From: Xiphydria camelus
Taxonomy: Eukaryota > Arthropoda > Insecta > Hymenoptera > Xiphydriidae
DNA: 64,000 nucleotides
Direction: 5' to 3'
Assembly: GCA_963678675.1 (NCBI GenBank)
Contig: OY783201.1
Coordinates: 878,001 to 942,000 of the forward strand
Shown: one piece after another, positions 41,575 through 55,817 of the stretch
Layout: the number at the start of each line of letters is the position of its first letter
Numbering within the stretch: position 1 is the first letter of the stretch
The notes under the pieces: generated by a model
Database searches by the model: none
The model's input: the letters and a program-made list of their open reading frames with translations, nothing else
Told to the model about the DNA's origin: nothing
Program-made: the position numbers and the translations under genes

Positions 41575-42537
41575 TTAAGAACATACCAGGAAGAGGTATG
41601 CGAAGAGAATGTACATGGAATGTGAGGATAACAAGTAAATGTAATAAATACAGAGGCGTGAATAATAATAATAATAAGTACAATAAAATAAAATATAACA
41701 AAATAAGGTAAGATAAAATAAAAGCAAGAATATATAACAATTGACGCGTGAGGACATGTTACGCCTCGCACAACAGCCAATCAAAGAGCCTTCTTTTAAA
41801 GGCTGAAACAGAGATGCGAGAAAAAAAGATGATCGCCCAATTTCACAGGAGACTCCTCAAGGCTCGACACCTCAATGCAATGACCGTTAATTACGAATTT
41901 TCATCGTAAAGATGGTCCACGGTTCTACTTTTTAGAACCCTTTCAGACTGATTACGAACTAAAGATTTAAAATCTTTCAGCCATAAAACGCGTTAAAATG
42001 TTCGGAGTTTGCCCGTTCGACGGTATGCTATAATATATATATACGCGGCTAACGGCGAGCGCGAGAACGCTTTTTCCAGAGGGGCGGCAAATGAAGAGCC
42101 CGGTGGAGAAGTCCCACCCCTCGCTCTCCTCGCCGCGCCGCCTGCGGTCGTCATCGTTACCGCTGGCACGGCGCGGCGTGTCGGCGCTGCGTACGGGAAC
42201 CGCGAGAGACCAATTCAGTCGAGCTATTTTTCTCACGTAATTTATTTCACGAAATCGTGAACTCGAGATAAATTCAAGCTTCTCAGCGCGTTTCAGCAAT
42301 CGCGCGTTGCCCGCGCGTCGGGCATCGCGAGCTAAACCGAGCTCGTTAGCCGGCCGCGTTACACTTACACGTTACAGGCGTTGCGCGGCCCGCTCCTCAA
42401 TGCATAATTCAAACGCGGTCTAGTTTGTCGCGGAGGCTGGGCGGCGTGTGCTCCGCGGAATTCTGGCGGCGCGGCCCGTAAGGATGTGCGCACGGGGAGC
42501 GATGCACGGTATCCGGTAGAGAGCAGCGCGTTATCGC

Positions 42538-43098
42538 CAGGTATTTCGTTGAGGCGCGCGCCGTGCACAGAGAGAGGGGGCGAATTTTGTCGCGCCAGGG
42601 TTTACACGGCCAATCTTCCTTTGACGTCCCCGGCTGCATCTCCCTCGCCGTCCCTCGAGAGCTCTGATACGCAACTGCCGACTTGGAGATAAATTCGAGC
42701 TTCTCCGGGGCGATCCTCTGCTCAAATCCAAAGCTGTCGTAGCGAGCGGCGCGACGTGCCACGAATATTCACGTTCGAGCGTACCGCGTGCCGGTCGAAC
42801 TCGTCCAACGGTGCCGGACGTATGTATCTCTGAATTTTCGACAACCGCGCGGGCATCGGCGTTGCGCTCTCCGCCGTCGCACACTTTGTTATACGCGATA
42901 CGCGTGTAGCGTGACGTATTGATACAGGTATACCAAGAGCGCCCTATCCCGCGCAAAGGGTTACACCTTGTTGCAGGTGTTTCATTGAGAGCTCGATGTA
43001 TGGAGCGTATAGACTTTGTTGCTCGAAGGTATACACAGCCAATCTCGCTTTGTGTCCCTATCCCGTGGCAACCTTTCTCTCGCCGCCCCTCGAGAGCC
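42538..43098. repeat. Two diverged copies of a 125-bp segment
   Basis: Copy 1 (42538-42664) and copy 2 (42974-43098) share CAGGT-TTTC-TTGAG at the start, an ACAC-GCCAATCT block in the middle and CTCGCCG-CCCTCGAGAGC at the end. A shorter related piece (GAGATAAATTC-AGCTTCTC) occurs at about 42265 and 42687. Identity looks like roughly two thirds by eye. Confidence 0.6.
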
Positions 43099-46000
43099 CG
43101 GGCAAACCCGGGGCGACGAAACACCGTCGCGACGCGTCCCGCGTCTGTGTGCGTTCGCTCTCTCCGCGTCTCTCTTTTACCCGCCGCGAGCGCGCCGCAG
43201 CAGTTACGTAATCGCGCGTCGCGATCCGTTCCGCCGTGGCGCGGGATCGACCTCAGGAGGAATCGATGCGGTCCTGCAGCGACGGCGCGCACCGATGGGA
43301 ATGGTCGGGAAAGCTGATAGCCGAAGATTGCACCGGTGCAGCGGGAGATTGCGTCGCGTACCGCGATACCGCGTCGTGAATGCCTTCCTTCTCCGATTCC
43401 TTCCGCACCAAACATATTTCGCGCGAATCCGATACGCGTATCGCGTTCGGCTCGAGTGCCGAGCGCCGTCGAGGCTTCGGGGAGAGGGAGGAGGGATCGA
43501 TCTTCCCGTCGCCTCGAACGAGCCACTTTCTCGCGGACGGAGAATAATCTGTTTGCGCGCGCCATCGTACGGCGCTTCAAAGCGCTCGAAATGCCTTTCG
43601 TCTCATTTTGCTCACCGCCGTATAATCGGCTCGGTGTTTAGCCGGAGTGTTTGTCGACACTGCCGGGGAGCGGTAGATACAGGTGGGGATGGTAATTGTA
43701 AATCAGAGTCTTCACGGCTAGAGCATGAGTACGGACGGTCATAAATGATTTTACGATTACCGCTACACGTCGTACTGTTAATTTATTGTTCTCGGACGTT
43801 TGTACATAGTTAGTGTATAGTGGGAAAAAATGAAGCGATAAAAAAACATCGAGCCAATGTCGAGATTTGCGACAAGCGCGTTCCATTTCATCTCGTTTTC
43901 CCCGAGAAAAATAACGGAACGACCCCCGGAAAACCACGGATACCATAAGAAGCTCGCGTCGAAGTCACCCACGCGTCTTCCGACTGTTGCGATCGAACGT
44001 GCCGTGTCTCTCTTCTCTCCCTGCATCGGACCGGCGGTAATCCCGCAATATAGAACCCACGTCGATCGACTAAACTCGACTCGCGACGCTGCCCCCGTAT
44101 CGAGGCAACGTTGCGTTCGGTGTCGGCAAACTTTTCCTCGATACCCGAGCGCACGTACCGCGCGGGCGTATAGGTATACGTAAGGGTGTATCGTTACATA
44201 CTACGTACATCTTCTCGCGCACATGTATATCTGCCGGAATATCGTATATCCACACGCCGTATAACGCGCGGGCAGCGGGCTAATTGTAAGGTACGCGTAT
44301 ATTCACCTCGCAGCGCGCCATTGAATCAAGGAGCGAGCCGGTACCCGCGTAAGAGGCGAGCTTCGGCGCGTGCTTTATTTTCCGTCGCGCCTGGGTGGCA
44401 GTGGCGGTGGCGGTGTGCCCGCGCGCGCGAGAGAAAGAGAGAGGAGAACCCGGAAGCCGGCGCAAAAAGGGTGGCAAATGCCCCTACTAATTCTCTTTCG
44501 TGTTGACGAGATTGGAGGTGGCGGTAAGTGTCGGCTGAATGGCTCGGCAACCCCCTCCCACCTTCCCTTCGCCACCCCCGGGCACGACGACTCCCGCTTC
44601 TTGCACGAGCGCCTCTGCCTCTATTCAGGGAAAATGGATGCAGCGGAGGAGGGGGTGGAGGTGGCGCGCGCGTAACCTCGCCTGCCGTACAGGTACGCTG
44701 CGCGTACACGTGCGGATACGTACCTGCTGCAGGCGTTGCGCGGTAGTTGTGCATTATGCATGGAGCAAAAGACGATGTAGCCGGAGCACGTGTCGTTTCG
44801 GAGGGCGTGTCTTCGCATTCCGGAAACCGTGCGAGAACGGTTCGACGATCGCGTCTCCCGGCGCAAGTCTTCCCATACAACCGTATTCTAATTTCGGGCC
44901 CCCGATTGTTACGCTCGTTGATACGCGAGGAGGCGTCGTGGGGTAAAATGGGAAGCGTTCGTCCGACGCTTCGACGTTTCTTTGTTTCGATTAATTCGTT
45001 GACGCGTCGTAGAGGACCGCTAATTACGCTGCTTCTCGTCGTCCCGCGATAACAATTCATTTGTTACGTGGGAACGACATCGCTCTTTCCATCGCCCCGT
45101 ATTTTCTACATCGATATACGTTTCCTTTCGCAATTCTTTCATCGCCCCGGCTATTTTATTCGTCTGCCCCCGCTCTTCCGCAACCTACTTTATACGTGGG
45201 AGATTCATTGAAACCTTTCATTCGGGATCTTAATTAAGTGTCTGTGTCTATCCAGCCGCCTTTCTCTCTCGCGTCCTTTCACCCCGTGAAAAGGACGAAG
45301 GAAAGAGCGGCCCGCTGGAGAGGGAAAAACGGCTGTACGTACGAATAATTTTCCTCGACTCGCCGTCTCTACGAACGGCGTTAAACGAAGGTAACGTCTT
45401 ACCTGAAAACAGACGAGGGAAAGAGAACACGTTGGTACGACGCAACGCGAAATCTTGGGATCTAGCTAAAACGGGAAAGAGAGTACGACGCGTAGGAGAC
45501 TCTAACGAGCGCGGTTGCGTGGCTCTATGCAGCGTTGCCGGATACACGCATCACCCACGTGTAAGGGCATTTCTATTGGCTTTCCTCGCGGTATTCGTGG
45601 TCGTCTCGCGTTGCAAATCTACGCACTCTCGGGAAAAACCTCCCGCTACGAAAGGATTCCGCCTACAACCCACGACCTCGACGGAATTTCTCTTTCCTCG
45701 AAAAGTGCGGCGCGGTGCGCCTCGGCCGACGTTACCTTGCATTCCTCTCGCGGGCAATCCTTTTGTCCCGAAAAAATCTGACTGTCGCAGATGGAAAGCC
45801 GCGCCGGTGAAAGAACTATCCGAGAAAAATTCCTACGTAAGGGGGATTCTCTCTCGCGGCGAAAGAATTTCTCCGCGAGTCCGTTAAAAGCTCCGAGTCG
45901 AGGCGACGTATCCATACAATTGTAATTCAAATTTATTCGACTCGAATTAAATTTTATACTTATTCCCGCACCGCCGCGCTCGCGCGGTACTTTATAGCGC

Positions 46001-49000
46001 ACACTAATTCACCGATCGTTTTCCCTATCCACCGTCCCTCCCTCCCCCCAACCCGCGATCCCCGTCACGCTCTTCCTTCTTCCAGTTCCTCGCCACCCTC
46101 CGCGCTTATTTTCTCCGTCTCCCTCTCGCGCGCGCGAACATTTCCGCTCTCACGTTTATTTCACCCCCGACATCAACAAACATCTTGATTATACCGTGAA
46201 AGCCGTTCCGACTCTCGAGTCGACTGGAAACTCGGCCGAGCTCCCTTTCCGTTCACCCGTGCGCCCAAAGCCCACCCCGAGGAAGCGGCAAGGGGTTTGC
46301 GCCTCGCGCGCGATAGGGGCTACCCCCCGCCTGGAAGGTCCCTTATAGTATTTGCATGCGAAATTAATGCCTTTCTATTTCGCCTCGAATGAAATGCAAG
46401 TTTGCATAAACGAACGACGATTTATTCCCGTTTATTCACGGGTCAGTGCGGGGGTATAATCTGTGCGCTCTCCGCGCGGCGATCGCTCCGGGCTAACGAG
46501 ATTTCTGCGGAAGCATTATTATCGCTGTAACTCCGCTGCCGCTGGATTGCATAACTTCGAACTCTCTTCGCTTTCGACGGAGCGACGTAGAACGTTTGTC
46601 GGGTAGAAACGAAGTCGGAAGAGGACGTAACGAATTTACCGCCGAACCAATCGGACTGATTTTGCGATCGTCCGAGTGGAAATGGAATTTTTCTATCCGA
46701 CTCCACGGCGAAATGGTGATTTTTGCGCTTCTCTTAGAGTCCATCGCAGCGAAAATGGAACTGCGAATAGGCGCACGAGGCGGCGGCGCAGCGCCAGGGA
46801 GGACGGATTTCCGGAACCGGAAAGGAAAATCGCGGAGGCCAAAGTCTCGCGGGAAAGGATCCCTCGCCAACGATCGAAGGAGGAAAGGACGATGGAAGAG
46901 AAGAAGGGGGGGGGGGTCCGAGAAAGAGGGCGGGGACGGAAGAGATCGAAGGACGGTGCGCGAGCGGCGAGAACGGTCGATAGGGCAGACAGGATGGCGC
47001 GGCAACCCACGTCTGGCAGATTTATGTCGGCCTTGATAAACCTCCGAGATTAAGAACGCGAGGCTTTCTTAATCCAGTTGGAAAGAGCTTTATTTCGGAG
47101 CGGGCTTACGTGCGGGGGCGTTCGATGTCGTCTATCCGCGCTGAAATTGCGATACGTGCGAAGGGCTATCCATTGTACCTATGTACATACGGATATCTGT
47201 GTACATACCCGCGGGGGGAGAATAGGGGGAGGAGTAAGGTCGCATTACGGGATGGGATTATTAACCTCGCTTCGCGGGGGTGGATCGAAGGGCGGTGAGG
47301 ATCGCGCGCGAATGGAATTCTAACGATTCTCATCTCGTCGAGTTTGCCGGACACGTACGTCTTTATAGACCGTCGGTACGTATACGTCTATCCGTCCTGC
47401 ATCGACGACGCAGCGTGAAAAATTCAGCTCGTTGCGTCTTACAAGTATTACCCAGAGTGCACGAGTACCGCGAAGCTCCCGAGGCTCAGGTGGACGATGG
47501 GAAACCGAGGCCGATGAGCGCGGCAGACCGATAGCTCGGTGCTGCTTCTTCTTCCTCTTCTCTTTCCTTCCTTCCTTACATTGGGGCTTCGCGTAACTCT
47601 TATACTCGCGCTAAGAGTGCCAAAAACTAATTCTCCGTAGACTCTTATCGCTGTATGATCGATCGCCGCGTTCAGCGCGAGCTCAACGGTCGGAGCGGCT
47701 CCGCGTGACACAGTGGGAGGGGTCACGAGTTCAATCCCCTTTCTCTCTTCCGCGCTTAGCTCGTTCGAAACGTCGCACTAACCGAAGTGCGTGGCTTCGT
47801 TGCTCGCGATTTTTTCTCCACGCGATGCAGTCACGCGCGACGAGAATCCTCCTCCGCCAATCTCGGACCTCATTGCGCCCTGAACGGTGTGCCCCGGATG
47901 CGTGAGCGCGGACAGAGGAAGGGCGAAGGAGTCACTCAGTCACCATCGCCGGCGACCAATTTTGGACCGCGACTCCCTCTTCTCCCCGCAGTCAGGTTAC
48001 GGATGACGGCGTAACGACGTCGTTACGGAGATATACCGCCGACGTCTCGGCCTCGTGTTCACCTTCCTTTCGCGATTATATAGGTATAGCGTACCGCCGG
48101 AGGGTATATAACGGAAGCTGCGGCTTCATAAGCCGACCCTTGCAACATACCGCGCGCTCCTCGGTCCAGCCACAACCTGCAGTTAGCCCCCTTGGCGTTC
48201 CGGCGAAGCGTGGAACGGGTCCAGACAATCGCCCCGCGATCAAGATAAAATGCGTGAGAGGTCGAGTGGGTGGGAACGCGATCTGGAGAGTTTCGTCGGC
48301 ATTGATCCGACGTGCGACGAGGGTCATTTTCGCCCGTATATTACCTACGCCTCCCCTGAGGAAGCAAAGAGGAGTGGGACGGTCACTCCGTCGTTTCGCG
48401 AATCTCAAAAAGAATTGAAAAAAAGTTATTACCGGTGTACACGAAATCGAGATGCCTTCGAAAGCAACTGTAGCGAGCGAGCGGTTGCTTTGCGTACCTA
48501 CGTGTAGCTCATTTTGGGATGACGTGAAACCATCGTTGCGTCGTGACGCTCGCCCGTGAAATTGAATGCCGCGAGGGCCGTCGGGAGTGCTCTGCGAAGC
48601 TCCTCGAATTTTACCTTCGCCGTGCACAAAGCCCGTTGCGCCGTTTCCCGGCTCGAGAGCGCGAGAGCGTGGGAACCGCTAAATGCAATTTCATCGGGTA
48701 CTCGCCGAGAGCGGTTCGCAATGCCGTTGATCAATGATACAATAATTCCATCCGAATCGGTCGGCACTGCATCATCCGCTTAGTACATACAATATATCTA
48801 GGTACATATTTTGTAGTGCAGAAGACGACAAAAAGAAGCAAATCAATGCTTTGGGTACTGAAAAATTGTTTGATCAATTCTATAAATTACGATTTCGGTA
48901 AAAATGTTAAGCGGTACGTCTGTTATGTTTGCATTAATGCTGTATATTTTAGAACAAATAAAAGTTTAAACTTATTCTATTTGTACTGCCAACTGCATCA

Positions 49001-51834
49001 CTAAGTTGTATCAGCCATCGCTTCACCGTATCGATAAAAATGCAATTTCAGTCAACAGGAGGAAAGTCAAATAACGACATTTTTTTCGCTGATGGAACTA
49101 TTACATTTGGTTATCGGTGTAATCGGGTCCGACTCTGAGCGGGCATTTCTACTGCAGCGTCCGTCTGACCATTATCGTGCCGTATCCCTCGCAAAGAAGA
49201 GAAAGAGAGACAGAGTCGGGAGAGTGGAGTTCTTTACGGTCCTGCAGCAATATTCGCTCGCAACCTTTGTACAAAAGCACCCTCATTAACAATTGAAATT
49301 TCTCCTGTTTTCGTGCTGTAGCGAACGGGGGCGGGGAAGTTGTGGCAAAATTGAGAAACGTTCTCCAGCTCGGTTATGCGATAAACAAAGGCGGTCGGAG
49401 TTGCGATGTCGGTAACCGAATGCCATTCAGTCGCAAATTTATTCTTCGTAACGGGATCGAGGACGGAGAGTTTCGTTTTCGATTGTAATTAAATCAGAGC
49501 TGATTCGGAACTCGAACAATTGGAGACCATTGATTTGACTCCGGTTTAATTCTAATCGGAGGTGGAATTCCCTCGATTCTGAGTAATTCGATCCGCCGAT
49601 TCCAGACACGACGAATTACCGACATTCATTGTGCCTGGTGAATATATGCCGAGAAAAATCAATTGAACTTCCACCAATTTTCTTCATTTCGGCTCCATTT
49701 GGCTGAGCGCGTTTCATCAATATACATGGAATATCGGGCTCGTATATAATTCCAGCCCCTCTCCTTCAACCCCTCAGGTACCATCCGACTACCAAAACAC
49801 CTTGCATATCTCGCCCAGTCCGCAGGATCCTCCATGGACGTCGCAGCAATAAGTTACTCATACATGCGCCTAACCGCACACCGTTAACATTCTCGCCCTC
49901 CCTCGCGGCTATACATAATATATAGCGAGGAAAACGAAGGGGACCGAGGGGAACGCCGCGCACCCTCTACATAAAGCGTACTCCGTTAGCCCCTTTGCAC
50001 TCCCCGTTGCACTTAACCTCCGCTCGAATTAAAAGACAATGTGCGATCGCTTCGTGACCCGGAAATTCGTCCAATCGTTACACCTAGTTATGGCGGTAGA
50101 CTGGAAAAGGGGGAAGGGCGGCCGTAAGAGTATATATAGGGAGCTGCGACTATATGTCCACCGTTTCCCGAGGGGACACCGGAGCCGGCAAATTTATATT
50201 CAAACTTGCAAAGTGAGAAAAATGACGTTAGTTCGCCCGGTGCAGTGTCGCGCTGGTGCAGAGCCTGGGAGAACTACGGGCGCGTGTCTTTCTACGGCGA
50301 ATCGTCGGGGGACGTGGCACCTGCGCGCGCGCTCGCGCGATTATTGGATTATATACTTGACGAGAATAAATGTGTGCCCATCCCGTCCAAATGTCGTCGC
50401 TTTTCTACAACGATACCGAGCCTTGCGACGGGTGGAGCGCGGTGATTGTGTATTTTTTTTAAATGACGAAGTAAAACCGCCGGAAAAGTGAGTCAAACAA
50501 AACGCAGCGTATATTTATCACGATTCGCTCCGAAGCGGAGTTGCTCTGTGTTGCGCTGACGATAAAAAAATCTTTCGTTCGAATAAACGCTCACTCGTCT
50601 ACACCTCGATGAATAATAATTGATCGGACCAAAGAGTCCGAAGTAGATGAATAAGAAATAATGAAACGAAAGAAGTTTCCCCTATTTTTCGATGTTACGC
50701 AGCTCCGCGCATATTCGTATAGAATAAATTACGCTTCATCGCGGTAATATATCGCAAACACCACTAGTTTGTACAAGCATGAGAACCGCCTTTCATTTTG
50801 TCCGCGATAAAATATCAGCGAGTTCATCGTTGCGAGCAACAACGCGGTGGTGCTATGTACCGCGAACTACGTCGGCCTATATATAATACGCCGGCGCGAG
50901 AGGGGGTGCAATGAATGATGCCCGGGAAGTATCTAGCGGCGGTTAATTTCACCCTCCGGAGATTCTTACATCGACGCTGCACTACGTCCCGACTGAGCGT
51001 GCAGGAGCCGACACGGAGCCTACATCTATACCTACACGCGTAGGCACGTGCTCCCTCGAATTCGAATTTTCGATGGAGCCCGGACGACGATATCGATCTT
51101 CCAGTCCCACTCGCGTCGTCACAGTTCCTCCGCGAACCCCCAGAAATACGAGCTCCGCGTTCGGACACATTCGTCGATATCGCATTGGGAAGGCGACGCG
51201 TCGTCGACCGCGCCGGTCCCCCGCTCTTTATTCCCGACACGATTCGCATTTCGACGGAGGCGCGAAAGGATATGAGGCGGATGTGGAAGAAAATGAGAAG
51301 GAAGGCGAGGAGATGGCAAAAAGGATGTAGGTCGTTATTACATCAAGCCTGGAGGATACGACGCTCGTTGTCGCTCTTCCGAAGCTCGTTTCTTTCATCG
51401 CGTATTCCACGGTAATGGTCGCGCCTACGACAGTGCGATATAATACGAAAAAACACAGTCGTGCAGAAGTATATCGGACCACGGTCGCGAGAGGGTTAAT
51501 ATAAAGCGTCGCTCGCGCACCTCCCTCCCAAATCCCCCAATCACCATTTCCCTCGACAAACCGAAAACGAGACGGCCCTGCAGTCTTCGACGGCTATTCC
51601 TTAGCCGTTTGATCGCGGGGGTGGGTCGTTTGTTTTTCGGCTTTTCGACGAGAGCGCGCGGAGGAGTGGAAGCGGAAGAGGGAGCTCGAGAGGCAGCAAA
51701 CGGAGGGCTATAAATGGATACGCGCGCGAGCAGCACGGTTGCCCCTGGTGATAAGCTCCCGTTCCGTTTATTCCGGCCAATCGGCAAGCAGGGAAGCAAC
51801 AGTCCGGGAAGACTAAACGTAGCAGAGCGAAGAA

Positions 51835-51903
51835 AGGGAGGAGGAGGAGGAGGAAGAGGAGAAGAAGGAAGAGGAGGAGAAGGGAAGGGAAGAGCGAGGA
51901 GGG
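51835..51903. repeat. AG-rich (GGA)n tract
   Basis: Almost pure purine on the plus strand for about 70 bp, mostly GGA/GAA units. Confidence 0.85.
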
Positions 51904-52986
51904 AGACTTTAAAAGCAGCCGCTGTGTAGCTTATAATGGTGAACGCGATGATCCATCAAGGTCGCACACGAATTCCGAGTGTCGTGACGTGGTTACATTC
52001 CCTTCGAAAAGTAGACGAGACGGGGGTTGGTTGATACGTTCGGTGCCTTAACTCGTCAATTTTTCTCCCCGTCGACCGAGAAAACTCTTCGATTAAAGTG
52101 GATCGAGTTACCCCGATGTAACGAACGATTCGTACACGTAGAAAGAGATCCGAAATTATTCACTCCCCGAGAGGAATCCTTTGCGTAACTAAACCTCCGT
52201 CTGGAAACGACGCGGCAACGCTCGAGCGAAACACGCCGAACGAAGTGTAACACGACAAGAGAGAGCGAACAGACTGCTGCAGGAAATTGCTAATTGCCAG
52301 CAAGCGTAAGCCGCCGGCGTCGGGTGCGGAAGTCCACCCCCGCGGTTTCGCGTCGCCTGTGTACCTGCATATAGTAGGCAGGTATGTGCTAAATAACACA
52401 ACCTAGCCCGAGTTGAAGTGAAAATTGAAACCAGTCTCCCCTAACCGGCGAGCGATCATCCGCGCGGTTCCCGGTTATCTGATGTCGCTGTGACGGTGCG
52501 CCGCAACGGCGATGTGCCAAAGGAATACTTAACCGTTATACGGCGCCAGACACGCCGCCGCGGCAACGCTCGCTCCCCCTTTTCGAAACGCGCCGTTCTT
52601 ACCTCCGCGTATATACGTATGGATATACGGGAAGAGGGAGCGGTAATTCAGTTCCGCGAACCCAGCTGATATCGCTTCGCTCGGCAGTGCACAAGGGGTG
52701 CCTCGGCGGTAACCTCCCACCCATAACGCGCGCGAGTTTACGACCGCATGCAGGCGTGTGCACGCGGGGGAGTAACTCCGTACTGTCGGGCCTACGGTCC
52801 GATTGTGATCATCTCGGCGGTATACGACTGCGTACGCTCGGTGTCTCGCTGCGCTGCAGTCTTCATTAAAGTGTCTGGCTCTTGCGCGTCCACATCCCAC
52901 GTATACAGTACGATTCTCCCGGGAGCGAACGATCGCGGGACCGGACCGCGTGTCCACTTTTACCTCCTGTCGATAGGCACGGTTAA

Positions 52987-53160
52987 GGCCATACACAGAA
53001 AATTCCGTAAAGCCGTAAGACGTAAGCGTAAGCGAGTAGACCAATCAGGATCAAGTATTCCATTGTGGTGGGGTTACGGACAACGGAATACTCGATCCTG
53101 ATTGGCTTATTCGCTCACGCTTACGTCTTACGGCCTTACGGAATTTTGTGTGTGATGGCC
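52987..53160. mobile_element. Foldback element, about 75-bp arms
   Basis: The left arm GGCCATACACAGAAAATTCC continues into GTAAGACGTAAGCGTAAGCG and CCAATCAGGATCAAGTATTC. The reversed right arm GGCCATCACACACAAAATTC has the same blocks with scattered changes. The loop is about 20 bp. No open frame and no clear target duplication. Confidence 0.75.
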
Positions 53161-55795
53161 ATTACGGTTCGAAACCGTTTCCTCGTTACCTGTACGAGCC
53201 GATATCCTCGTTACGAGGGGAGAGGGGGAATAACACGGGGAAAACGTCGTCGTTCGAGTTGTACGTTTGTCCGCGAGCTGTTCTCCTTTTATCGTTTGAG
53301 GGGGAAAAATTGCGGGTCGTAATTAGGAAGGAAAATAAAACTGAAACACCCTGCAATTGCCGACACGGTTTGTATACTCGCTGAGACGTACACCTGTACA
53401 TTTACACCGGTATTCATGACACGAAGAGGGCTCGGATCTACGTTTCGCGATGTGCGGACGGTGGAATGATTTATACTTTTAATTTTCGAAATATCGCAAG
53501 CCCCGCCGTTTCACTTCTCCATCTTTCCAAACTCCAGCGGCGACCATGGAGAAACGCTGTCGTACCCCGTTGGCTCGCGAGATATCGACGGGAAGTTGAC
53601 AAGTTTTTACTTTGTTTGATATTCGCCCGCCACGTCGTCAGTCGTCGCGCGTGTCGCGTGTCAGAAAAAAGGACGAGGGATGTCTATGCCGTCGAAGGCT
53701 GTGGGTACCGAGGAAACCTGATGATCTCGGTCACCAAAAAAAAACGACGTTACACAACAGGGTCCTTGAACTCGCAAACAATTTGAGAATATCAACCGGA
53801 CGAATTTGTAAGCCCATTTACGCTTGCCGGATAAGAGAGAAACGCCACTCCCGTAACAGCAGCTCAATCCGGAGGCACGCCCATCGACTTCCAGCGTCAC
53901 TCTTGATTTCGGCCATTATACATGGTTACATAGGTATACGCTGGGATACTCGTGCAGCGATAACGCGGCGAGCATGGAAGCGAGCCATTGAGGCCGTTGG
54001 CTTTGCCGCGCTACACAGGCGTGATTACGCCCAAGTACCCGCATACGTAGGTATACGTATCAAGAGACTCTCGTGCAAAGTCCGTAATGCGGAGATGCAT
54101 CGATCGCACTTGACACTGAAAAGGCGCAGCGACGCGCGGACGCGGTTTTAGGTACACCGCGTGACGCGGAACCGGCTGTTGCGTCGAGAAACTCTGCAGC
54201 CGGCGACGCGATGCGCGGTGACATTTTTGCAAATATTTACAAACGTGCGCCGTGTGTTCGTCGGTACGCAATTACATAAATGGTATTTTGAAGAACATGA
54301 TATTTATCGCGTTTTAACGTGACGCGAGCGCGTATACTCGAGTAACGTGTACGCAACGCACATATAAATATGCGACACAGATATAGTATAGGGGATTCGG
54401 GGATACGGTAGCCACCTTCGCCACGCGGACGCGGGCTGCGGCGACGGCCGCTGCGAGGGGGTAGGAGGTAAAATGTTTTACATTTGAAACGCGACTCCTC
54501 GGGGCCGTGTAGTGGTACGAGAGAGGTATTGCTTCCTATACATATGCATGTATATGCATAAAGCACCGTGCCACGAACGACCGCTGCCTGCAGGGCGATG
54601 CGTTCGCGGAATACTAATATACCTACCCCCCGCGTGTACGCGTCTCGGTAGGGTCGTCCCTGCCGCCATATATCTATAGGCATATAGGCATAGGACCTCC
54701 CACAGATTAGATCTCTGTATACACACACCGTGCGCAACTTCAGCGAGGTGGCGCGGTGCTCCGGGAAGCGCGAGGACTCGGTCGATTTTTCTTTTCTACG
54801 CCAAATCGTTCGCAGAATCCATATCGGAGATCCTCCCAGGGCGATAACCGTAACGATTAATTAACGTCGACGATTGTAGCAGACGCGGGTCGGTTTCCCG
54901 ATATCCGCATCCCGGCGCGGATCGAATCCGCGCGGCGTCGTATAAATCAGCTGCGCTCGCAGCTCGAAAGTCCTGCCAAAATCAGAGGTCGGGGATTAAG
55001 GATCCGAGCGATCTCGCGCAGGGACCCTCCGCGGACGCGGTGAAATATACGACGCTTGGGATCACAAAGCGATATCCGGAAAATCGGTGGAAATAGGAAA
55101 GGAATCGGAGGCACGGTGGGTGGGGTTTACGCGAACCCCTGGCGGTTAGCCAAATGTTACGACGCGCTCTCGGGGTGTTTATTATTCGAGATATGAATTT
55201 ACGGGTGACCCGCGGCCGAGATAAGGCGAGTCCGCGGTCGGAGTCAATAAAGTTTGAACCGCGCAGACGCCTCGAGCGAATCTCGAAGGAAATCACGATC
55301 CGCGCCGCGGGATAAAGGGGCTCCGATACCCGAGAGGGTCGGAATTCGATATTTATCGTACGCGATCTCTTTGCGGAACGAAGGAAAAAAATGGAAATCG
55401 AGTTCAGCCATTTTTAACTCTCGACTCCTCTTAACGAAAGTGTTTTACGAGTACCGACGCCGCAATCCGTCAGAGTGGTTGAAGAAATCTGATCCGCAAA
55501 ATGTATAACATCGATTATATATATACGGGGGCAATCGAAGAGAAAGCGCAAAATTTGATTTTTATTCGATATCCATCGGGATCCACCCTCCCGTGAGAAT
55601 TACAGAGGAGCGTCCGCGTCCCTGTATCTCGCTCTCGGCGCTCGGGCCCGAAAGTCTCGAAATCCAGAAAATATTCACGAGAGATCGACCCGCTGTCGCT
55701 CCGATTATTTCACGGTCCGTAAATACGGTTGCCTCTCTTCCCGTAGGCTTAATTTTAGTTTCACGTTCAATTCTACATTCCGTCCTTCCGGTTCT

Positions 55796-55817
55796 CTCTC
55801 TCTCTCTCTCTCTCTCC
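55796..55817. repeat. (CT)n microsatellite
   Basis: About eleven CT units. Confidence 0.9.

Noticed and set aside
42531..43580. 349-codon minus-strand open frame
   Set aside because: Arginine/serine-rich without hydrophobic pattern or known motif; overlaps a 242-codon plus-strand frame; arises from stop-poor GC-rich DNA and a diverged local duplication. No splice-linked partner.
44326..45060. 244-codon minus-strand open frame
   Set aside because: Low-complexity proline and arginine composition in CpG-rich DNA; competing frames on the opposite strand; no recognisable domain.
45398..45450. Minus-strand TTTTCAG|GTAAGAC looking like an exon end
   Set aside because: The frames leading into it do not resemble the KLF N terminus or any other protein; isolated donor-like sequence.
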